From Arthrobacter methylotrophus (GTDB lineage: Bacteria; Actinomycetota; Actinomycetes; Actinomycetales; Micrococcaceae): 64,000 bases of DNA. Position 1 is the stretch's first letter. The number at the start of each line of letters is the position of its first letter. Under the pieces are notes generated by a model. It searched no databases. It saw nothing but the letters and a program-made list of their open reading frames with translations, and was not told the DNA's origin. Where the stretch lies: positions 2,728,001-2,792,000 of the forward strand of contig NZ_BAABED010000001.1 in assembly GCF_039539965.1 (NCBI RefSeq), given 5' to 3'. The position numbers and the translations under genes were made by a program. Below, one piece after another: positions 18,145 through 27,956 of this stretch.

Positions 18145-18272
18145 GCTGGACCTCCCCTGCTCGGTTCCGGCCCGCTGCCCCCGCGCCAGGAGCGGCCGGG
18201 AACGCAAAGGTGCCGGAAGTTTGACTTCCGGCACCAGTTTACGGCTAGATCAGGCCTAATGACAAGAATGTA

Positions 18273-18310
18273 ACTACTATATGTAGTAGTGCCCACCCAT
18301 ACATGTAGTG
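18273..18310 (-). promoter_or_regulatory. candidate pair of NrdR boxes before nrdR
   Basis: Box 1 (18273-18290) is the near-palindrome ACTACTATATGTAGTAGT. Box 2 centres on ACATGTAGTGG (18301-18311). Both share ATGTAGT, offset by 22 bp, which is two helical turns. The general NrdR consensus is ACACtATATagTGT, normally in pairs an integral number of turns apart. The pair lies between the hisD stop and nrdR. Box 2 is a weaker palindrome. Confidence 0.6.
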
Positions 18311-18312
18311 GT

Positions 18313-19686
18313 CTAGCCGCCAGCGAACCGGATCTTGACGGCGTCGCCGTGGCCCGGAAGGTCCTCGGCGTCGGCAAGACTCACAATGTGTGTGCTGACC
18401 TGTTCCAGCGCGACCTTGTTGTAGTTGATGACCTGGATGGCCCGCAGGAAAGTTGTCACGTTCAGCCCGGAGGAGAAGGCTGCGGTACCGCTCGTAGGCA
18501 ACACATGGTTGGAGCCCGCGCAGTAGTCCCCCAAGCTGACAGGGCTGTAGTCCCCCACGAAAATCGCGCCGGCGTTGCGGATCCTTGCAGCCACTGCGGG
18601 CGCATCCGCCGTCATGATTTCCAAGTGCTCTGCTGCGTAGGCATCGCAGACCGCAATGCCTTGCTCAAGGTCATCAACCAGCACCACGCCTGATTGCGGC
18701 CCCGACAACGCCGTGCTGACTCGTTCCCCGTGCTTCGTGTTTCCGGCCTGAACCTCGAGCTCCCGCTGAACCGCCGACGCAAGTTCCTCAGAATCGGTGA
18801 TCAAGACCGACGCCGCCTTGGGGTCGTGCTCGGCCTGGCTGACAAGGTCCGCGGCCACGAGCGCCGGGCGGGCCGAAGCATCAGCCAAAATGGCGATCTC
18901 CGTGGTCCCGGCCTCGGAGTCGATCCCCACGACGCCTTTTACCAGCCGCTTGGCGGTGGCCACGAAGATGTTTCCGGGACCGGTCACAACGTCCACTGGC
19001 TCGATGGGCTGCTCGTCTCGAGCACCCGGGATCCCATACGCAAAAGAGACGATCGCTTGAGCGCCACCGATGGCGTAGACCTCGTCGATTCCGAGCAAAG
19101 CGGCCGCGGCGAGGATGGTGGGGTGGGGCAAGCCGCCGAAGTCCTTTTGGGGCGGCGAGGCCAACGCAATCGAAGCGACTCCGGCAGCCAGGGCCGGAAC
19201 CACGTTCATGATCACCGAAGAAGGGTACACGGCGAGCCCGCCAGGCACGTACAACCCCACCCGGCCCACCGGCACCCACTTCTGACTGACGACGGCGCCG
19301 TCCCCCATTTCCACGTCGATGTTCGCGGGCCGCTGGGCGTCGGCAAAACGCCGGGCACGGCTGATGGATTCCTCCAGAGCCGCACGGACCGCCGGCTCCA
19401 GATTTTCAAGAGCCTCGGCGAGGGCGGCGGCCGGCACCCTCGGGTGGGATTGTTCCACGCCGTCGAACGCCAGAGCCAACTCGCCCAGCGCTTCAAAGCC
19501 CCGGGAGCGGACGGCGGCAATGATGTCAAGGACCTTTTGCTCGGCGTCCGCCATGGTTTGATGCTTCGCCCGGGGCACCGTGGCGCGCAGTTCGGCCAAC
19601 GTCAGGGACCGTCCGCGCAAGTCAATGCGGCGGAAGTCCAGGGGCAGGGCGGCGGTGTCGGCAGGATTCTCCGGAAAAGTGGTCAC
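18313..19686 (-). CDS. hisD: histidinol dehydrogenase HisD
   Basis: HisD carries out the last two steps of histidine synthesis, oxidising histidinol to histidine with two NAD. The 457-aa protein shows [68 protein letters not shown] and AEHLEIMT, with zinc ligands in the usual SQAEHD region. GTG 19686 is used. It follows the membrane-protein gene by 9 bp and is followed by nrdR. None of the other his genes is in the window, so hisD is separated from any his operon at least on this side. Confidence 0.96.
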   Translation of the reverse strand: MTTFPENPADTAALPLDFRRIDLRGRSLTLAELRATVPRAKHQTMADAEQKVLDIIAAVRSRGFEALGELALAFDGVEQSHPRVPAAALAEALENLEPAVRAALEESISRARRFADAQRPANIDVEMGDGAVVSQKWVPVGRVGLYVPGGLAVYPSSVIMNVVPALAAGVASIALASPPQKDFGGLPHPTILAAAALLGIDEVYAIGGAQAIVSFAYGIPGARDEQPIEPVDVVTGPGNIFVATAKRLVKGVVGIDSEAGTTEIAILADASARPALVAADLVSQAEHDPKAASVLITDSEELASAVQRELEVQAGNTKHGERVSTALSGPQSGVVLVDDLEQGIAVCDAYAAEHLEIMTADAPAVAARIRNAGAIFVGDYSPVSLGDYCAGSNHVLPTSGTAAFSSGLNVTTFLRAIQVINYNKVALEQVSTHIVSLADAEDLPGHGDAVKIRFAGG

Positions 19687-19695
19687 CAGATCATT

Positions 19696-20244
19696 TTACG
19701 GGTCGAGCGGCTCTGCCTCCGGCTGGCGTCCCATCAAGCCGAAAAGAGTCAGGAAGAAAGTCACGAGGGCGATCGCTCCGGGCCACAGCAAGAGTGCCGC
19801 CATCGACCGCAAGGAGAATCCGTTGGCCGCGTCGCTGGAAACGGGACCCCACCACTGCGCGGCCAAGAGGCCCACCTGCCAGGCCACCAGGGCCCCTGCG
19901 GCGCCGCCGAGAACCGCCAGGAAGGTACGGATGCCCTGACCTGGCTTCTGCACCTTGCTGTCGAGGAGGATGGCCGTGAAGCAGCCTGCAAGCAGGAGAA
20001 TCCCGGCCAAGACCACATCCCGCGGAAAGCGGCCTGCAGAGGCAGACGGATCCGCGAGGGCAGGATTTCCAGAGATGACATTAAGGCCGCCCGGGGCCAA
20101 CACCCACCAAACGAGGCCGAGCCCTATGCCCGAAGCAACGGGCACGGCGAGCCATAGCCACCATCTCGGTGCCCGCGTTTCCGTGTCCGCACCGGCTCCT
20201 GTCACAGGGGCGGAGTCGAGAACATTCGATGTTGGCTTGGTCAT
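19696..20244 (-). CDS. four-helix membrane protein, unknown function
   Basis: From ATG 20244 (MTKPTSNVLDSAPVTG) the 182-aa protein has a polar N-terminus and about four membrane helices (roughly 28-49, 76-95, 107-128 and 146-170). A periplasmic loop between the first two contains GGLNVISGNPALADPSASAGRFPRD in two runs. It has the size and layout of the DUF2567-like actinobacterial family, but I am not sure of the match. It ends 9 bp before hisD and probably shares its transcript. A longer start at 20280 is possible but adds residues overlapping the promoter area. Confidence 0.75.
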   Translation of the reverse strand: MTKPTSNVLDSAPVTGAGADTETRAPRWWLWLAVPVASGIGLGLVWWVLAPGGLNVISGNPALADPSASAGRFPRDVVLAGILLLAGCFTAILLDSKVQKPGQGIRTFLAVLGGAAGALVAWQVGLLAAQWWGPVSSDAANGFSLRSMAALLLWPGAIALVTFFLTLFGLMGRQPEAEPLDP

Positions 20245-20360
20245 GACACAAACATTAACAAACCTTCCTGAAAGCTCCACAAGTAAGCTCCCTGGCGGGC
20301 CGCGGAATACGCTGAACCCATCAGCTTTATTACTAGTACATCATCAGGAGATCGAGCAAA

Positions 20361-20861
20361 GTGTCGTCGGACAAACCGGCTTTCGAAGCAACGTTCAAGC
20401 AAATGTTCCGTCGGCATGCCGCCGGGGTTGCCATCATCACTGCCAACCTCAACAGCAAGCCGTTCGGCTTCACCGCGACCTCAGTCGCTTCGTTGTCGGC
20501 GGAACCGCCCCGATTCACGTTCAATATGTCCCGCAGTTCCAGTTCCTGGCCGGCGATTGCGAATTCGACATATATCGGCTTGCATATGCTCGGTCTCGAG
20601 AACCAGGCACTCGCGGACCGTTTCGCCCGTACCCAGGAACGGTTCGAGGGCGATCACTGGGAACCGGGCCCCTTCGATGTTCCCCTCCTGAAGAACGTGC
20701 CAGGTTGGCTGATCGGCAAGATCCAGATGCGGCTTTCCTTCGAAAACAACGCGATCGTGGTTGTCGAAGTCATCGACGGCCTGGTGGGCGACGAAGATAC
20801 GCCCCTGCTGTACCACTCCGGCGCCTACGGACAGCCGGTTCCGCTCGACTACGAAATCTGA
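20361..20861 (+). CDS. flavin reductase family protein
   Basis: The 166-aa protein matches the FMN-binding split-barrel flavin reductases: FRRHAAGVAIITANLNSKPFGFTATSVASLSAEPPRFTFNMSRSSSSWP, read in pieces, is the flavin-binding N-terminal half, and VVVEVIDG and LLYHSGAYGQ lie in the C-terminal half. Such enzymes reduce FMN or FAD with NAD(P)H for partner monooxygenases, or act alone. No monooxygenase lies nearby. The GTG at 20361 follows AGGAGA. The stop lies 10 bp from the convergent dnaE stop. Confidence 0.88.
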   Translation: MSSDKPAFEATFKQMFRRHAAGVAIITANLNSKPFGFTATSVASLSAEPPRFTFNMSRSSSSWPAIANSTYIGLHMLGLENQALADRFARTQERFEGDHWEPGPFDVPLLKNVPGWLIGKIQMRLSFENNAIVVVEVIDGLVGDEDTPLLYHSGAYGQPVPLDYEI

Positions 20862-20871
20862 CTCGCCGGGA

Positions 20872-23800
20872 TCAGCTGTCCAGGCAGGTTGGACCCAGGA
20901 GAACCTTGAGGTCACCGAACAGCGACGGCGTGGGATTCACGCGCAGGTGCACCGGCAGGCCCATGACCTCCACTTTGGAGTCGCCTTGCAGATGGAGCCT
21001 GACCTCGGAGTTTCCCCGGTGGGTGTTCAAGACGTCGCGAAGATCGGTGACAACAGCCTCGGTTGCCTTGTAGGTGGGCATCGTAATGACCAGGGGACCG
21101 TTGGTACTTTCACTCAAGTCCGGAACCGAGAGCTCCATGCAGTTCAAAGTGACCGCACCGTCGTCGCGCCGTTGCAAACGGCCCTTGACTACCACGATCA
21201 AGTCCTCCGCCAGCACCGAGGCAATCGGGCCGTAGACCTGGCCGAAGAACATGACCTCGATGGATGCCCCGAGGTCTTCGATCTCGGCCCGCGCGTAGGC
21301 GTTGCCGCTTGCCTTGGCGATCCTGCGGCTGAGGGACGTGATCATGCCGGCAATGGTGACGACGGCGCCGTCGTGCGGTCCGTCTTCGCCCAGGATCGAG
21401 GTGATCGACTGCTCGGCATGCTGGCTCAAGACGCCTTCAAGCCCTTGCAACGGGTGGTCCGAGACATAGAGCCCAAGCATGTCGCGCTCGAAGGCAAGCT
21501 TGTCCTTCTTTTCCCATTCCGGCAGGTCCGGGATCTCCGTGCTCAGGGAGGCCTCGGGTTCCTGGTCCTCGAAGCCGGCAAACAGATCGAACTGGCCAAT
21601 CGCTTCGTTCCGTTTGAGTGTGATGACGGAGTCGATCGCTTCTTCGTGGACCATGGCCAACGCACGGCGGTGATGGCCCAGGGAGTCGAAAGCACCGGCC
21701 TTGATGAGGGACTCGATAGTGCGCTTGTTGCAGACCACCGCCGGAACCTTCATGAGGAAGTCCTTGAAGGTGGTGTAGGCGCCTTCGCTCGCACGGGCTG
21801 CCACCATGGCCTCCACGACGTTGACGCCAACATTGCGGATGGCCCCCATTCCGAAGCGGATGTCAGTTCCCACAGGGGTGAAGTTGAGGCTTGACTCGTT
21901 GACGTCGGGCGGCAGGACAGTGATGCCCATGCGCCTACATTCATTGAGGTAGATGGCCGATTTGTCCTTGTCATCGCCCACGGAAGTGAGCAAGGCAGCC
22001 ATGTATTCGGGAGCGTAGTGGGCCTTCAGGTACGCAGTCCAGTAGGAGATGACTCCGTACGCGGCCGAGTGCGCCTTGTTGAACGCATAGTCGGAGAACG
22101 GGAGCAGGATGTCCCACAGGGTTTTGACGGCAGCCATGGAGTAGCCGTTGTCCTGCATGCCTTGGGAGAAACCAGCAAACTGCTTATCCAGTTCGGATTT
22201 CTTCTTTTTGCCCATGGCACGGCGCAGGATGTCGGCTTGGCCCAGTGAGTAGCCGGCCAGCTTCTGGGCCACGGCCATGACCTGCTCCTGGTACACGATC
22301 AGGCCGTACGTTCCGCCGAGGATTTCCTGCAGGGGCTCGGCGAGCTCCGGATGGATGGGGATGACCTCTTGGATCTTGTTCTTCCGGAGGGCGTAGTCCG
22401 TGTGGGCATTGGCGCCCATGGGGCCCGGTCGGTACAACGCCAACACGGCGGAGATGTCTTCGAAGTTGTCAGGCTTCATGAGCTTGAGCAGCGACCGCAT
22501 GGGTCCGCCGTCGAGCTGGAACACACCCAAAGTGTCGCCGCGCGCCAGCAGCTCGTACGACGCCGCGTCGTCCAACGCCAGGTTCTCAAGATCGAGGTCG
22601 ACGCCGCGGTTCATCTTGATGTTTTCCAGGGCGTCGGAAATGATTGTCAGGTTCCTCAGGCCGAGGAAGTCCATCTTGATCAGCCCGAGACCCTCGGACG
22701 TCGGGTAGTCGAACTGGGTGATGACCTGGCCGTCCTGGATACGGCGCATGACGGGAATGACGTCGATGATGGGGTCCGAGGACATAATGACGCCGGCGGC
22801 GTGTACGCCCCATTGGCGTTTCAGTCCTTCGATACCCAGGGCGGTCTCGAAGACCTTGGCCGCTTCGGGGTCCGTGCTGATGAGCTGGCGGAAGTCTCCG
22901 GCCTCGCCGTAGCGCTTGGCTTCCGGGTTCTGGATGTCCGCAAGCGGGATGTCCTTGGCCATCACGGCCGGCGGCAGGGCCTTGGTGAGCTGTTCGCCCA
23001 TGCTGAACGGGTAACCCAGCACGCGGGAGGAGTCCTTGAGCGCTTGCTTGGTCTTGATGGTGCCGTAGGTGACAATCATCGCCACGCGCTCGTCGCCATA
23101 CTTCCGGGTGACGTAGTCGATGACTTCGGAGCGGCGCCGATCATCGAAGTCGACGTCGAAGTCGGGCATGGACACGCGATCCGGATTGAGGAACCGCTCG
23201 AAGATCAGGCCATGTTCCAGCGGGTCGAGGTCGGTGATGCGCATGGCATACGCCACCATGGAGCCCGCACCTGAACCACGGCCCGGGCCCACCCTGATCC
23301 CGTTGTTCTTGGCCCAGTTGATGAAGTCGGCCACGACCAGGAAGTAGCCCGGGAATCCCATGGACGTGATGACGTCGAGCTCATAGTCGGCTTGCTTGCG
23401 CACCTTGTCCGGGACGCCTTGGGGGTAGCGGTAATCAAGTCCCGTGGCTACTTCCTTGACCAGCCAGGACGTCTCGTCCTCGCCTGGCGGGCACGGGAAG
23501 CGGGGCATGTAGTTTGCGCCCGTGTTGAAGGACACTTCGCAGCGCTCCGCGATCAACAAAGTGTTGTCGCAGGCCTCGGGATGGTCGCGGAACAGCTCGC
23601 GCATCTCCTGCGGGGACTTCAAGTAGTAGCCGCTTCCGGAGAAAGCGAATCGGGAGCCGCCATTGTCATAGGTGGGCTCGAGCAGGGTGGAGCCCGACTG
23701 GATCGCCAACAAAGCCTCGTGGGCCTTGGCGTCATGCTCATGCGTGTAGTGGAGGTCGTTGGTGGCCACGAGCGGAAGCTTCAGTTCCTTGGCCAGGCGC

Positions 23801-24432
23801 AGCAGATCGCCGGTGACCCGCCGTTCGATGTCCAGGCCGTGGTCCATCAGTTCGCAGAAGTAGTTTTCCGCACCGAAGATGTCGCGGAACTCGGAGGCCG
23901 CGGCCAGGGCCTCCCGGTATTGCCCTAGCCGGAGCCGGGTCTGGACTTCGCCCGAAGGGCAGCCCGTGGTGGCGATCAAGCCTTCGGAATACGTGTTCAG
24001 CAGCTCGCGGTCCAAACGGGGCCATTTGCCGAACACCGAGTCGAGGGAGGCAATCGACGATGCCCGGAATAGATTGCGCATGCCGACGTTGTTGTAGCTC
24101 AGCAGTGTCATATGGGTGTAAGCGCCACCACCGGAAATGTCGTCCTTCCGCTGGCTCTCCTCGCCCCAGCGAACGCGCTCCTTGTCGCCTCGCGCCGTAC
24201 CCGGCGTGACATAGGCCTCGACGCCGATGATGGGCTTGATGCCTTTGTCCGTGGCCTTCTTCCAGAAATCGAAGGCGCCAAACAAGTATCCATGGTCCGT
24301 GGTGGCAAGCGCAGGCATCCCGAGCCGCTCCGTCTCATCGAACAACTCGGTGAGACGGGCCGCACCATCCAGCATGGAGTATTCGGTGTGGGTGTGCAGA
24401 TGGACGAACGAGTCATTGCTGGAAGTCACCAC
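20872..24432 (-). CDS. dnaE: DNA polymerase III alpha subunit DnaE
   Basis: This is the replicative polymerase. The 1186-aa protein begins with a PHP domain (SFVHLHTHTEYSMLDGAARL). The polymerase active site has GPGRGSGAGSMVAYAMRITDLDP and the catalytic aspartates in PDFDVDFDDRRR (about residue 425). The thumb/tau-binding region follows, then a helix-hairpin-helix domain and an OB-fold near the C-terminus (GAVVTIAGMITSLSRRI). Length and order are those of DnaE1, not the error-prone DnaE2, which is shorter and usually lies next to imuB. Two consecutive GTG codons open the gene (24432 and 24429), with no clear ribosome site. Confidence 0.97.
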   Translation of the reverse strand: MVTSSNDSFVHLHTHTEYSMLDGAARLTELFDETERLGMPALATTDHGYLFGAFDFWKKATDKGIKPIIGVEAYVTPGTARGDKERVRWGEESQRKDDISGGGAYTHMTLLSYNNVGMRNLFRASSIASLDSVFGKWPRLDRELLNTYSEGLIATTGCPSGEVQTRLRLGQYREALAAASEFRDIFGAENYFCELMDHGLDIERRVTGDLLRLAKELKLPLVATNDLHYTHEHDAKAHEALLAIQSGSTLLEPTYDNGGSRFAFSGSGYYLKSPQEMRELFRDHPEACDNTLLIAERCEVSFNTGANYMPRFPCPPGEDETSWLVKEVATGLDYRYPQGVPDKVRKQADYELDVITSMGFPGYFLVVADFINWAKNNGIRVGPGRGSGAGSMVAYAMRITDLDPLEHGLIFERFLNPDRVSMPDFDVDFDDRRRSEVIDYVTRKYGDERVAMIVTYGTIKTKQALKDSSRVLGYPFSMGEQLTKALPPAVMAKDIPLADIQNPEAKRYGEAGDFRQLISTDPEAAKVFETALGIEGLKRQWGVHAAGVIMSSDPIIDVIPVMRRIQDGQVITQFDYPTSEGLGLIKMDFLGLRNLTIISDALENIKMNRGVDLDLENLALDDAASYELLARGDTLGVFQLDGGPMRSLLKLMKPDNFEDISAVLALYRPGPMGANAHTDYALRKNKIQEVIPIHPELAEPLQEILGGTYGLIVYQEQVMAVAQKLAGYSLGQADILRRAMGKKKKSELDKQFAGFSQGMQDNGYSMAAVKTLWDILLPFSDYAFNKAHSAAYGVISYWTAYLKAHYAPEYMAALLTSVGDDKDKSAIYLNECRRMGITVLPPDVNESSLNFTPVGTDIRFGMGAIRNVGVNVVEAMVAARASEGAYTTFKDFLMKVPAVVCNKRTIESLIKAGAFDSLGHHRRALAMVHEEAIDSVITLKRNEAIGQFDLFAGFEDQEPEASLSTEIPDLPEWEKKDKLAFERDMLGLYVSDHPLQGLEGVLSQHAEQSITSILGEDGPHDGAVVTIAGMITSLSRRIAKASGNAYARAEIEDLGASIEVMFFGQVYGPIASVLAEDLIVVVKGRLQRRDDGAVTLNCMELSVPDLSESTNGPLVITMPTYKATEAVVTDLRDVLNTHRGNSEVRLHLQGDSKVEVMGLPVHLRVNPTPSLFGDLKVLLGPTCLDS

Positions 24433-24490
24433 GACAGTCTACCGGCAGGGGTCGCGAGGTTGGAGGGGCACGCCTGAAGCATGAGTCCCG

Positions 24491-25417
24491 CTACGCGTTG
24501 CCGCTTTCAAGAAGTTCCAGCGCATACTGCAGGTCCGCCGGGTATTGGCTGGTGACTTCCACCCATTCACCCGTGCGGGGGTGGGTGAAGCCAAGCTGGC
24601 GCGCATGCAGCCACTGCCGGGTTAGCCCCAGGTTCGCGGCCAGGCGTGGATCCGCACCATAGGTCAGATCCCCCGCGCAGGGATGCCGGAGGGCCGAGAA
24701 ATGCACGCGGATCTGGTGTGTCCGGCCAGTCTCAAGGTGAATTTCCACGAGGCTCGCCTTGCCATAGGCTTCGAGGACTTCGTAGTGCGTTACGGAAGGA
24801 CGGCCATCCTCGATCACCGCGAAACGCCAGTCATGCCCGGGATGGCGCCCGATGGGCGCGTCGATGGTGCCCTCCAGCGGATCCGGCAGGCCTTGGACCA
24901 CTGCGTGGTACACCTTGTCCACGGTGCGCTCCTTAAAAGCCCGCTTGAGCACCGTGTAGGCGCGCTCCGTCTTGGCGACTACCATGACGCCGGAAGTTCC
25001 GACGTCGAGGCGGTGGACGATGCCAGCCCGCTCAGGCGCTCCGGACGTGGAGATCCGGTATCCGGCACCGGCGAGGCCCCCGACCACCGTGGGGCCGACC
25101 CAACCCGGTGACGGGTGCGCCGCCACACCAACTGGCTTGTCGATGACAACAAACTCGTCATCGTCCAACAGGATATTCAGGCCTTCCACGACTTCCTCCA
25201 CGATTTCCAAGGGATCCCGGCGTTCGGGAACAGTGACTTCCAGGACGGACCCGGCGACGAGCTTCGCCGATTTGCCCACCGCACTCGCTGAGACGGTCAC
25301 GTTGCCCTCGGCGATCAGCAAAGCAGCCGCGGAACGGGAGATATCCATTAGCTTGGCCACGCCTGCGTCCGCCCTGACGCCGTCCAGCTCTTCGGGCACC
25401 ACGAATTGCTCAGACAT
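24491..25417 (-). CDS. RluD-type pseudouridine synthase
   Basis: The 308-aa protein has an N-terminal S4 RNA-binding domain (about 10-65, [20 protein letters not shown]) and the pseudouridine synthase core with [34 protein letters not shown] (catalytic D138) and [18 protein letters not shown]. In E. coli RluD modifies the helix 69 loop of 23S rRNA. The exact target here is inferred from the family. ATG 25417 overlaps the lspA stop by 8 bp, a pair conserved widely (lspA-rluD). The longer frame past 25417 lies inside lspA. Confidence 0.93.
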   Translation of the reverse strand: MSEQFVVPEELDGVRADAGVAKLMDISRSAAALLIAEGNVTVSASAVGKSAKLVAGSVLEVTVPERRDPLEIVEEVVEGLNILLDDDEFVVIDKPVGVAAHPSPGWVGPTVVGGLAGAGYRISTSGAPERAGIVHRLDVGTSGVMVVAKTERAYTVLKRAFKERTVDKVYHAVVQGLPDPLEGTIDAPIGRHPGHDWRFAVIEDGRPSVTHYEVLEAYGKASLVEIHLETGRTHQIRVHFSALRHPCAGDLTYGADPRLAANLGLTRQWLHARQLGFTHPRTGEWVEVTSQYPADLQYALELLESGNA

Positions 25418-26006
25418 CGCCGGGATCCTCGTCGGTCCTGGGCATGCCGGTTTGAGGCCGGGCGGCGTGCTGCCGGGAGCCATCGAGCCCAATCCCGCGC
25501 AGAGTCAGAAGGCAGATGATCGCGACGCCGGAAACCACTGCTGAGTCTGCGATGTTGAAGATCGCGAAATTGGGAAATTGAATGAAGTCCACCACGTGGC
25601 CCATGGCGAAAGAAGGCTCACGGAAAAGCCGGTCCGTGAGGTTTCCGAGCGCGCCACCTAGCAGGAGGCCGAGGGCAAGTGCCCACCAGGCCGACCCCAA
25701 TCGACGCAGTTGGAACAAAATCACCACCGAAACGGCCGCCATAATGATCGTAAAGACCCACGTGACGTTTTCACCGATCGAGAACGCAGCACCGGAATTA
25801 CGGATGTAGTACCAGTGCAGGAGCGGCGGAAGGACGGGGATCCGTTCACCTTCGACCATGGTGCTGGTGACCCAGAGTTTTGTCAGTTGGTCGAAGGCAT
25901 ACGCGAACACGGCGAAGCCTGCAAAGACCCAAAGCAGTGCGGGACGCCAGATGTGGGTTTTGATGCGGACCGGCTCCGTGGTGCCGTCAATTTGTTCGTC
26001 GCTCAT
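25410..26006 (-). CDS. lspA: lipoprotein signal peptidase LspA
   Basis: LspA removes signal peptides from prolipoproteins in the membrane. The 198-aa protein has four membrane segments and the catalytic Asp pair in [12 protein letters not shown] and [12 protein letters not shown], with [13 protein letters not shown] before them. ATG 26006 ([12 protein letters not shown]) gives a 40-residue cytoplasmic N-terminus, and a GAAAG element precedes it. The C-terminus continues about 25 polar residues past the last helix, as often in Arthrobacter. One likely client in the window is the lipoprotein at 47978. Confidence 0.95.
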   Translation of the reverse strand: MSDEQIDGTTEPVRIKTHIWRPALLWVFAGFAVFAYAFDQLTKLWVTSTMVEGERIPVLPPLLHWYYIRNSGAAFSIGENVTWVFTIIMAAVSVVILFQLRRLGSAWWALALGLLLGGALGNLTDRLFREPSFAMGHVVDFIQFPNFAIFNIADSAVVSGVAIICLLTLRGIGLDGSRQHAARPQTGMPRTDEDPGDV

Positions 26007-26050
26007 AGTACTTTCATTCGGTAACCGTGGCTTTTGACGCCTTAACAGGC

Positions 26051-26089
26051 GAAAGCCGGTGGCCGAGGAATCCCCAGCCACCGGCTTTC
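26051..26089 (-). terminator. hairpin after divIVA
   Basis: GAAAGCCGGTGG (26051-26062) pairs with 26078-26089 just after the divIVA stop. The minus-strand tail (CGCCTGTTAAGG) is not a clean T-tract, so termination may be partial and lspA could receive some read-through. Confidence 0.6.
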
Positions 26090-26099
26090 AGAATACTTG

Positions 26100-26783
26100 C
26101 TAGACCTCTGCAGCGGCTTCGCCGACCTCAGGAGCCGCAACCGAGCCGCGGGCATCCAAGTCACGCAGCTGGCCTTCGATGTATGCCTTCAGGCGGGAAC
26201 GGTAGTCACGCTCGAAGCCGCGGAGCTGCTCCACCTTGCGTTCCAGAACCGAGCGCTGCTGCTCGAGGGCACCGAGGATCTTGCGAGACTTGTCCTGCGC
26301 GTCGTTGACGAGGGTGGAAGCTTCGATCTGTGCCTCGGCAATGATCTTTTCCTTCTGCTGCTCACCATCAGCGACGTGCTTGTCGTGCATCTGCTGCGCC
26401 ATGGCGAGCAGGCCCGCTGCGGACTCAGCAGAAGGAGAGCCGACAGAAGCGACTGGAGCGGGGGCCGGAGCGACGGGCGCCGATTCCTTCTTCTTGTCAG
26501 CTTCGGCTGCCTTGGCTTCGGCTTCCGCCTTGGCCTGGGCGTCCTTGTCGGCCTTCACCGGCGCGGGCACCTTTTCGATCACGGGTGCCGATACTGCGCT
26601 GGCGGGAACCGGGTTTCCGCCTTCGGCGAGCTTCTTGCGCAGCTCGTCGTTCTCTTGGTTCAAACGCCTCAGCTCGACAACGATTTCGTCGAGAAAGTCG
26701 TCGACCTCGTCCTGGTCGTAGCCTTCGCGGAACTTGGTCGGCTGAAAGCGCTTGTTGACAACGTCTTCTGGCGTCAAAGCCAT
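26100..26783 (-). CDS. divIVA: DivIVA/Wag31 polar growth protein
   Basis: The 227-aa protein begins MALTPEDVVNKRFQPTKFRE, then GYDQDEVDDFLDEIV, the membrane-binding DivIVA N-terminus, and a coiled coil (about 35-60). A low-complexity Ala/Pro/Lys linker (about 60-125) and a second long coiled coil (about 130-215) follow. In actinobacteria DivIVA (Wag31, antigen 84) marks the poles and directs peptidoglycan insertion, and it is often phosphorylated by PASTA kinases such as the one at 51740. It ends the division cluster together with sepF and yggT. Confidence 0.95.
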   Translation of the reverse strand: MALTPEDVVNKRFQPTKFREGYDQDEVDDFLDEIVVELRRLNQENDELRKKLAEGGNPVPASAVSAPVIEKVPAPVKADKDAQAKAEAEAKAAEADKKKESAPVAPAPAPVASVGSPSAESAAGLLAMAQQMHDKHVADGEQQKEKIIAEAQIEASTLVNDAQDKSRKILGALEQQRSVLERKVEQLRGFERDYRSRLKAYIEGQLRDLDARGSVAAPEVGEAAAEV

Positions 26784-26948
26784 CTGGTCACCTCGTTGGT
26801 CTAGTTAGTCAGTAGGCCTTCCGGCCGTTCAAAACTACGGTACCTAAATATCATCTGATTCCCCCAATTCAACACCATGTGTTGGCTCGAAGGATTGCAG
26901 CCCACGGGCCGAAGAAAACAGATCGTCGGAACATGCACTACGGAAAAG

Positions 26949-27236
26949 CTACGCCAGCGTCCAGACGAATCCCATCGCGATGCTGACGATGATAAACACG
27001 ATCAGAAATGCCAGATCAAGCGACACTCCTCCAAGCTGCAGGGGTGGAATGAGCCGGCGAATCCGTTTCAGGGGCGGATCAGTCACGGAATACACCACGT
27101 GCGCGGTGACGAGCGCAGCGCCTCGGGGCCTCCACTGGCGAGCAAACATCTGCACCAGATCAAAGACGAGCCTAACGATGAGGGTGACCAGGAACAGCAG
27201 CAATGCAATGTAGATAAGGCCGAAAACTATGCCCAC
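26949..27236 (-). CDS. YggT family membrane protein
   Basis: The 95-aa protein has two membrane segments (about 3-27 and 70-92) around a conserved loop with DPPLKRIRRLIPP, the YggT signature. The family is linked to division or osmotic tolerance by its constant place between sepF and divIVA, but the biochemical role is unknown. It starts 101 bp after the sepF stop, beyond the sepF hairpin. Confidence 0.9.
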   Translation of the reverse strand: MGIVFGLIYIALLLFLVTLIVRLVFDLVQMFARQWRPRGAALVTAHVVYSVTDPPLKRIRRLIPPLQLGGVSLDLAFLIVFIIVSIAMGFVWTLA

Positions 27237-27290
27237 GGGTTAGCTCAGATCTCCTAGTTCGCCACTTTTCGGTCAGTCCCTCTATTGCAA

Positions 27291-27328
27291 CACAGATGCC
27301 AGGCAGATCGCTCTGCCTGGCATCTGTG
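27291..27328 (-). terminator. strong hairpin after sepF
   Basis: A perfect 17-bp stem (27291-27307 with 27312-27328) encloses a TCGC loop. It lies 10 bp after the sepF stop on the minus strand. The tail TTGCAAT is only partly T-rich. Confidence 0.75.
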
Positions 27329-27337
27329 TCAATGGTG

Positions 27338-27868
27338 CTAGCTTTGGTTGAAGAACGTTGCCTGCGCCTCGCTGGCCTTCTTATCGTCGCCAAGGACTTC
27401 GACATACGACGGCGACAACAGGAATACCTTACTGGTGACGCGCTCGATGCTGCCATGGAGTCCGAAGACCAGGCCGGCCGAGAAATCAACGAGTCGCTTG
27501 GCATCTGCCTCGCCCATGTCCGTGACGTTCATGATCACGGGGATGCCATCCCTGAAACTTTCGCCGATGATCTTGGCGTCGTTGTAGGACCGGGGATGGA
27601 CGGTGGTGATCTGCCTCAGTCCGGAGGCGTCTTCGCGGCTCGAAGCCGCACGCTTGATAGGTGTCACGGGTGCGCGGTATTCCTCTTCGGCGACAGGGGG
27701 GACTTCACGAACTACTTCACGTACAGGCGCAGGGGCGCGGCGCTCTTCGCGATCATGGTCAACTGAACGGTCCTCGTCAGCTTGCTGCATGTGCTGCTCA
27801 GACTCGTAGTGATCATCGCCATCGGCGAGCCCAAGATAAACCATTGTCTTGCGCAGTGCGCCAGCCAT
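27338..27868 (-). CDS. sepF: cell division protein SepF
   Basis: SepF anchors FtsZ to the membrane and is the main such anchor in actinobacteria, which lack FtsA. The 176-aa protein has an N-terminal amphipathic membrane-binding helix ([19 protein letters not shown]), a variable acidic linker and the C-terminal dimerisation/FtsZ-binding domain ([54 protein letters not shown]). It lies in the order ftsZ-pgeF-yggS-sepF. Confidence 0.95.
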   Translation of the reverse strand: MAGALRKTMVYLGLADGDDHYESEQHMQQADEDRSVDHDREERRAPAPVREVVREVPPVAEEEYRAPVTPIKRAASSREDASGLRQITTVHPRSYNDAKIIGESFRDGIPVIMNVTDMGEADAKRLVDFSAGLVFGLHGSIERVTSKVFLLSPSYVEVLGDDKKASEAQATFFNQS

Positions 27869-27956
27869 GCTGGACTCCTATCGTGTCTGCGGTAGGCGGG
27901 CCGCCCATGACTTGACATCGCTGAAATCCCGGCCCGTCGCTTCCAATACTTCGACG

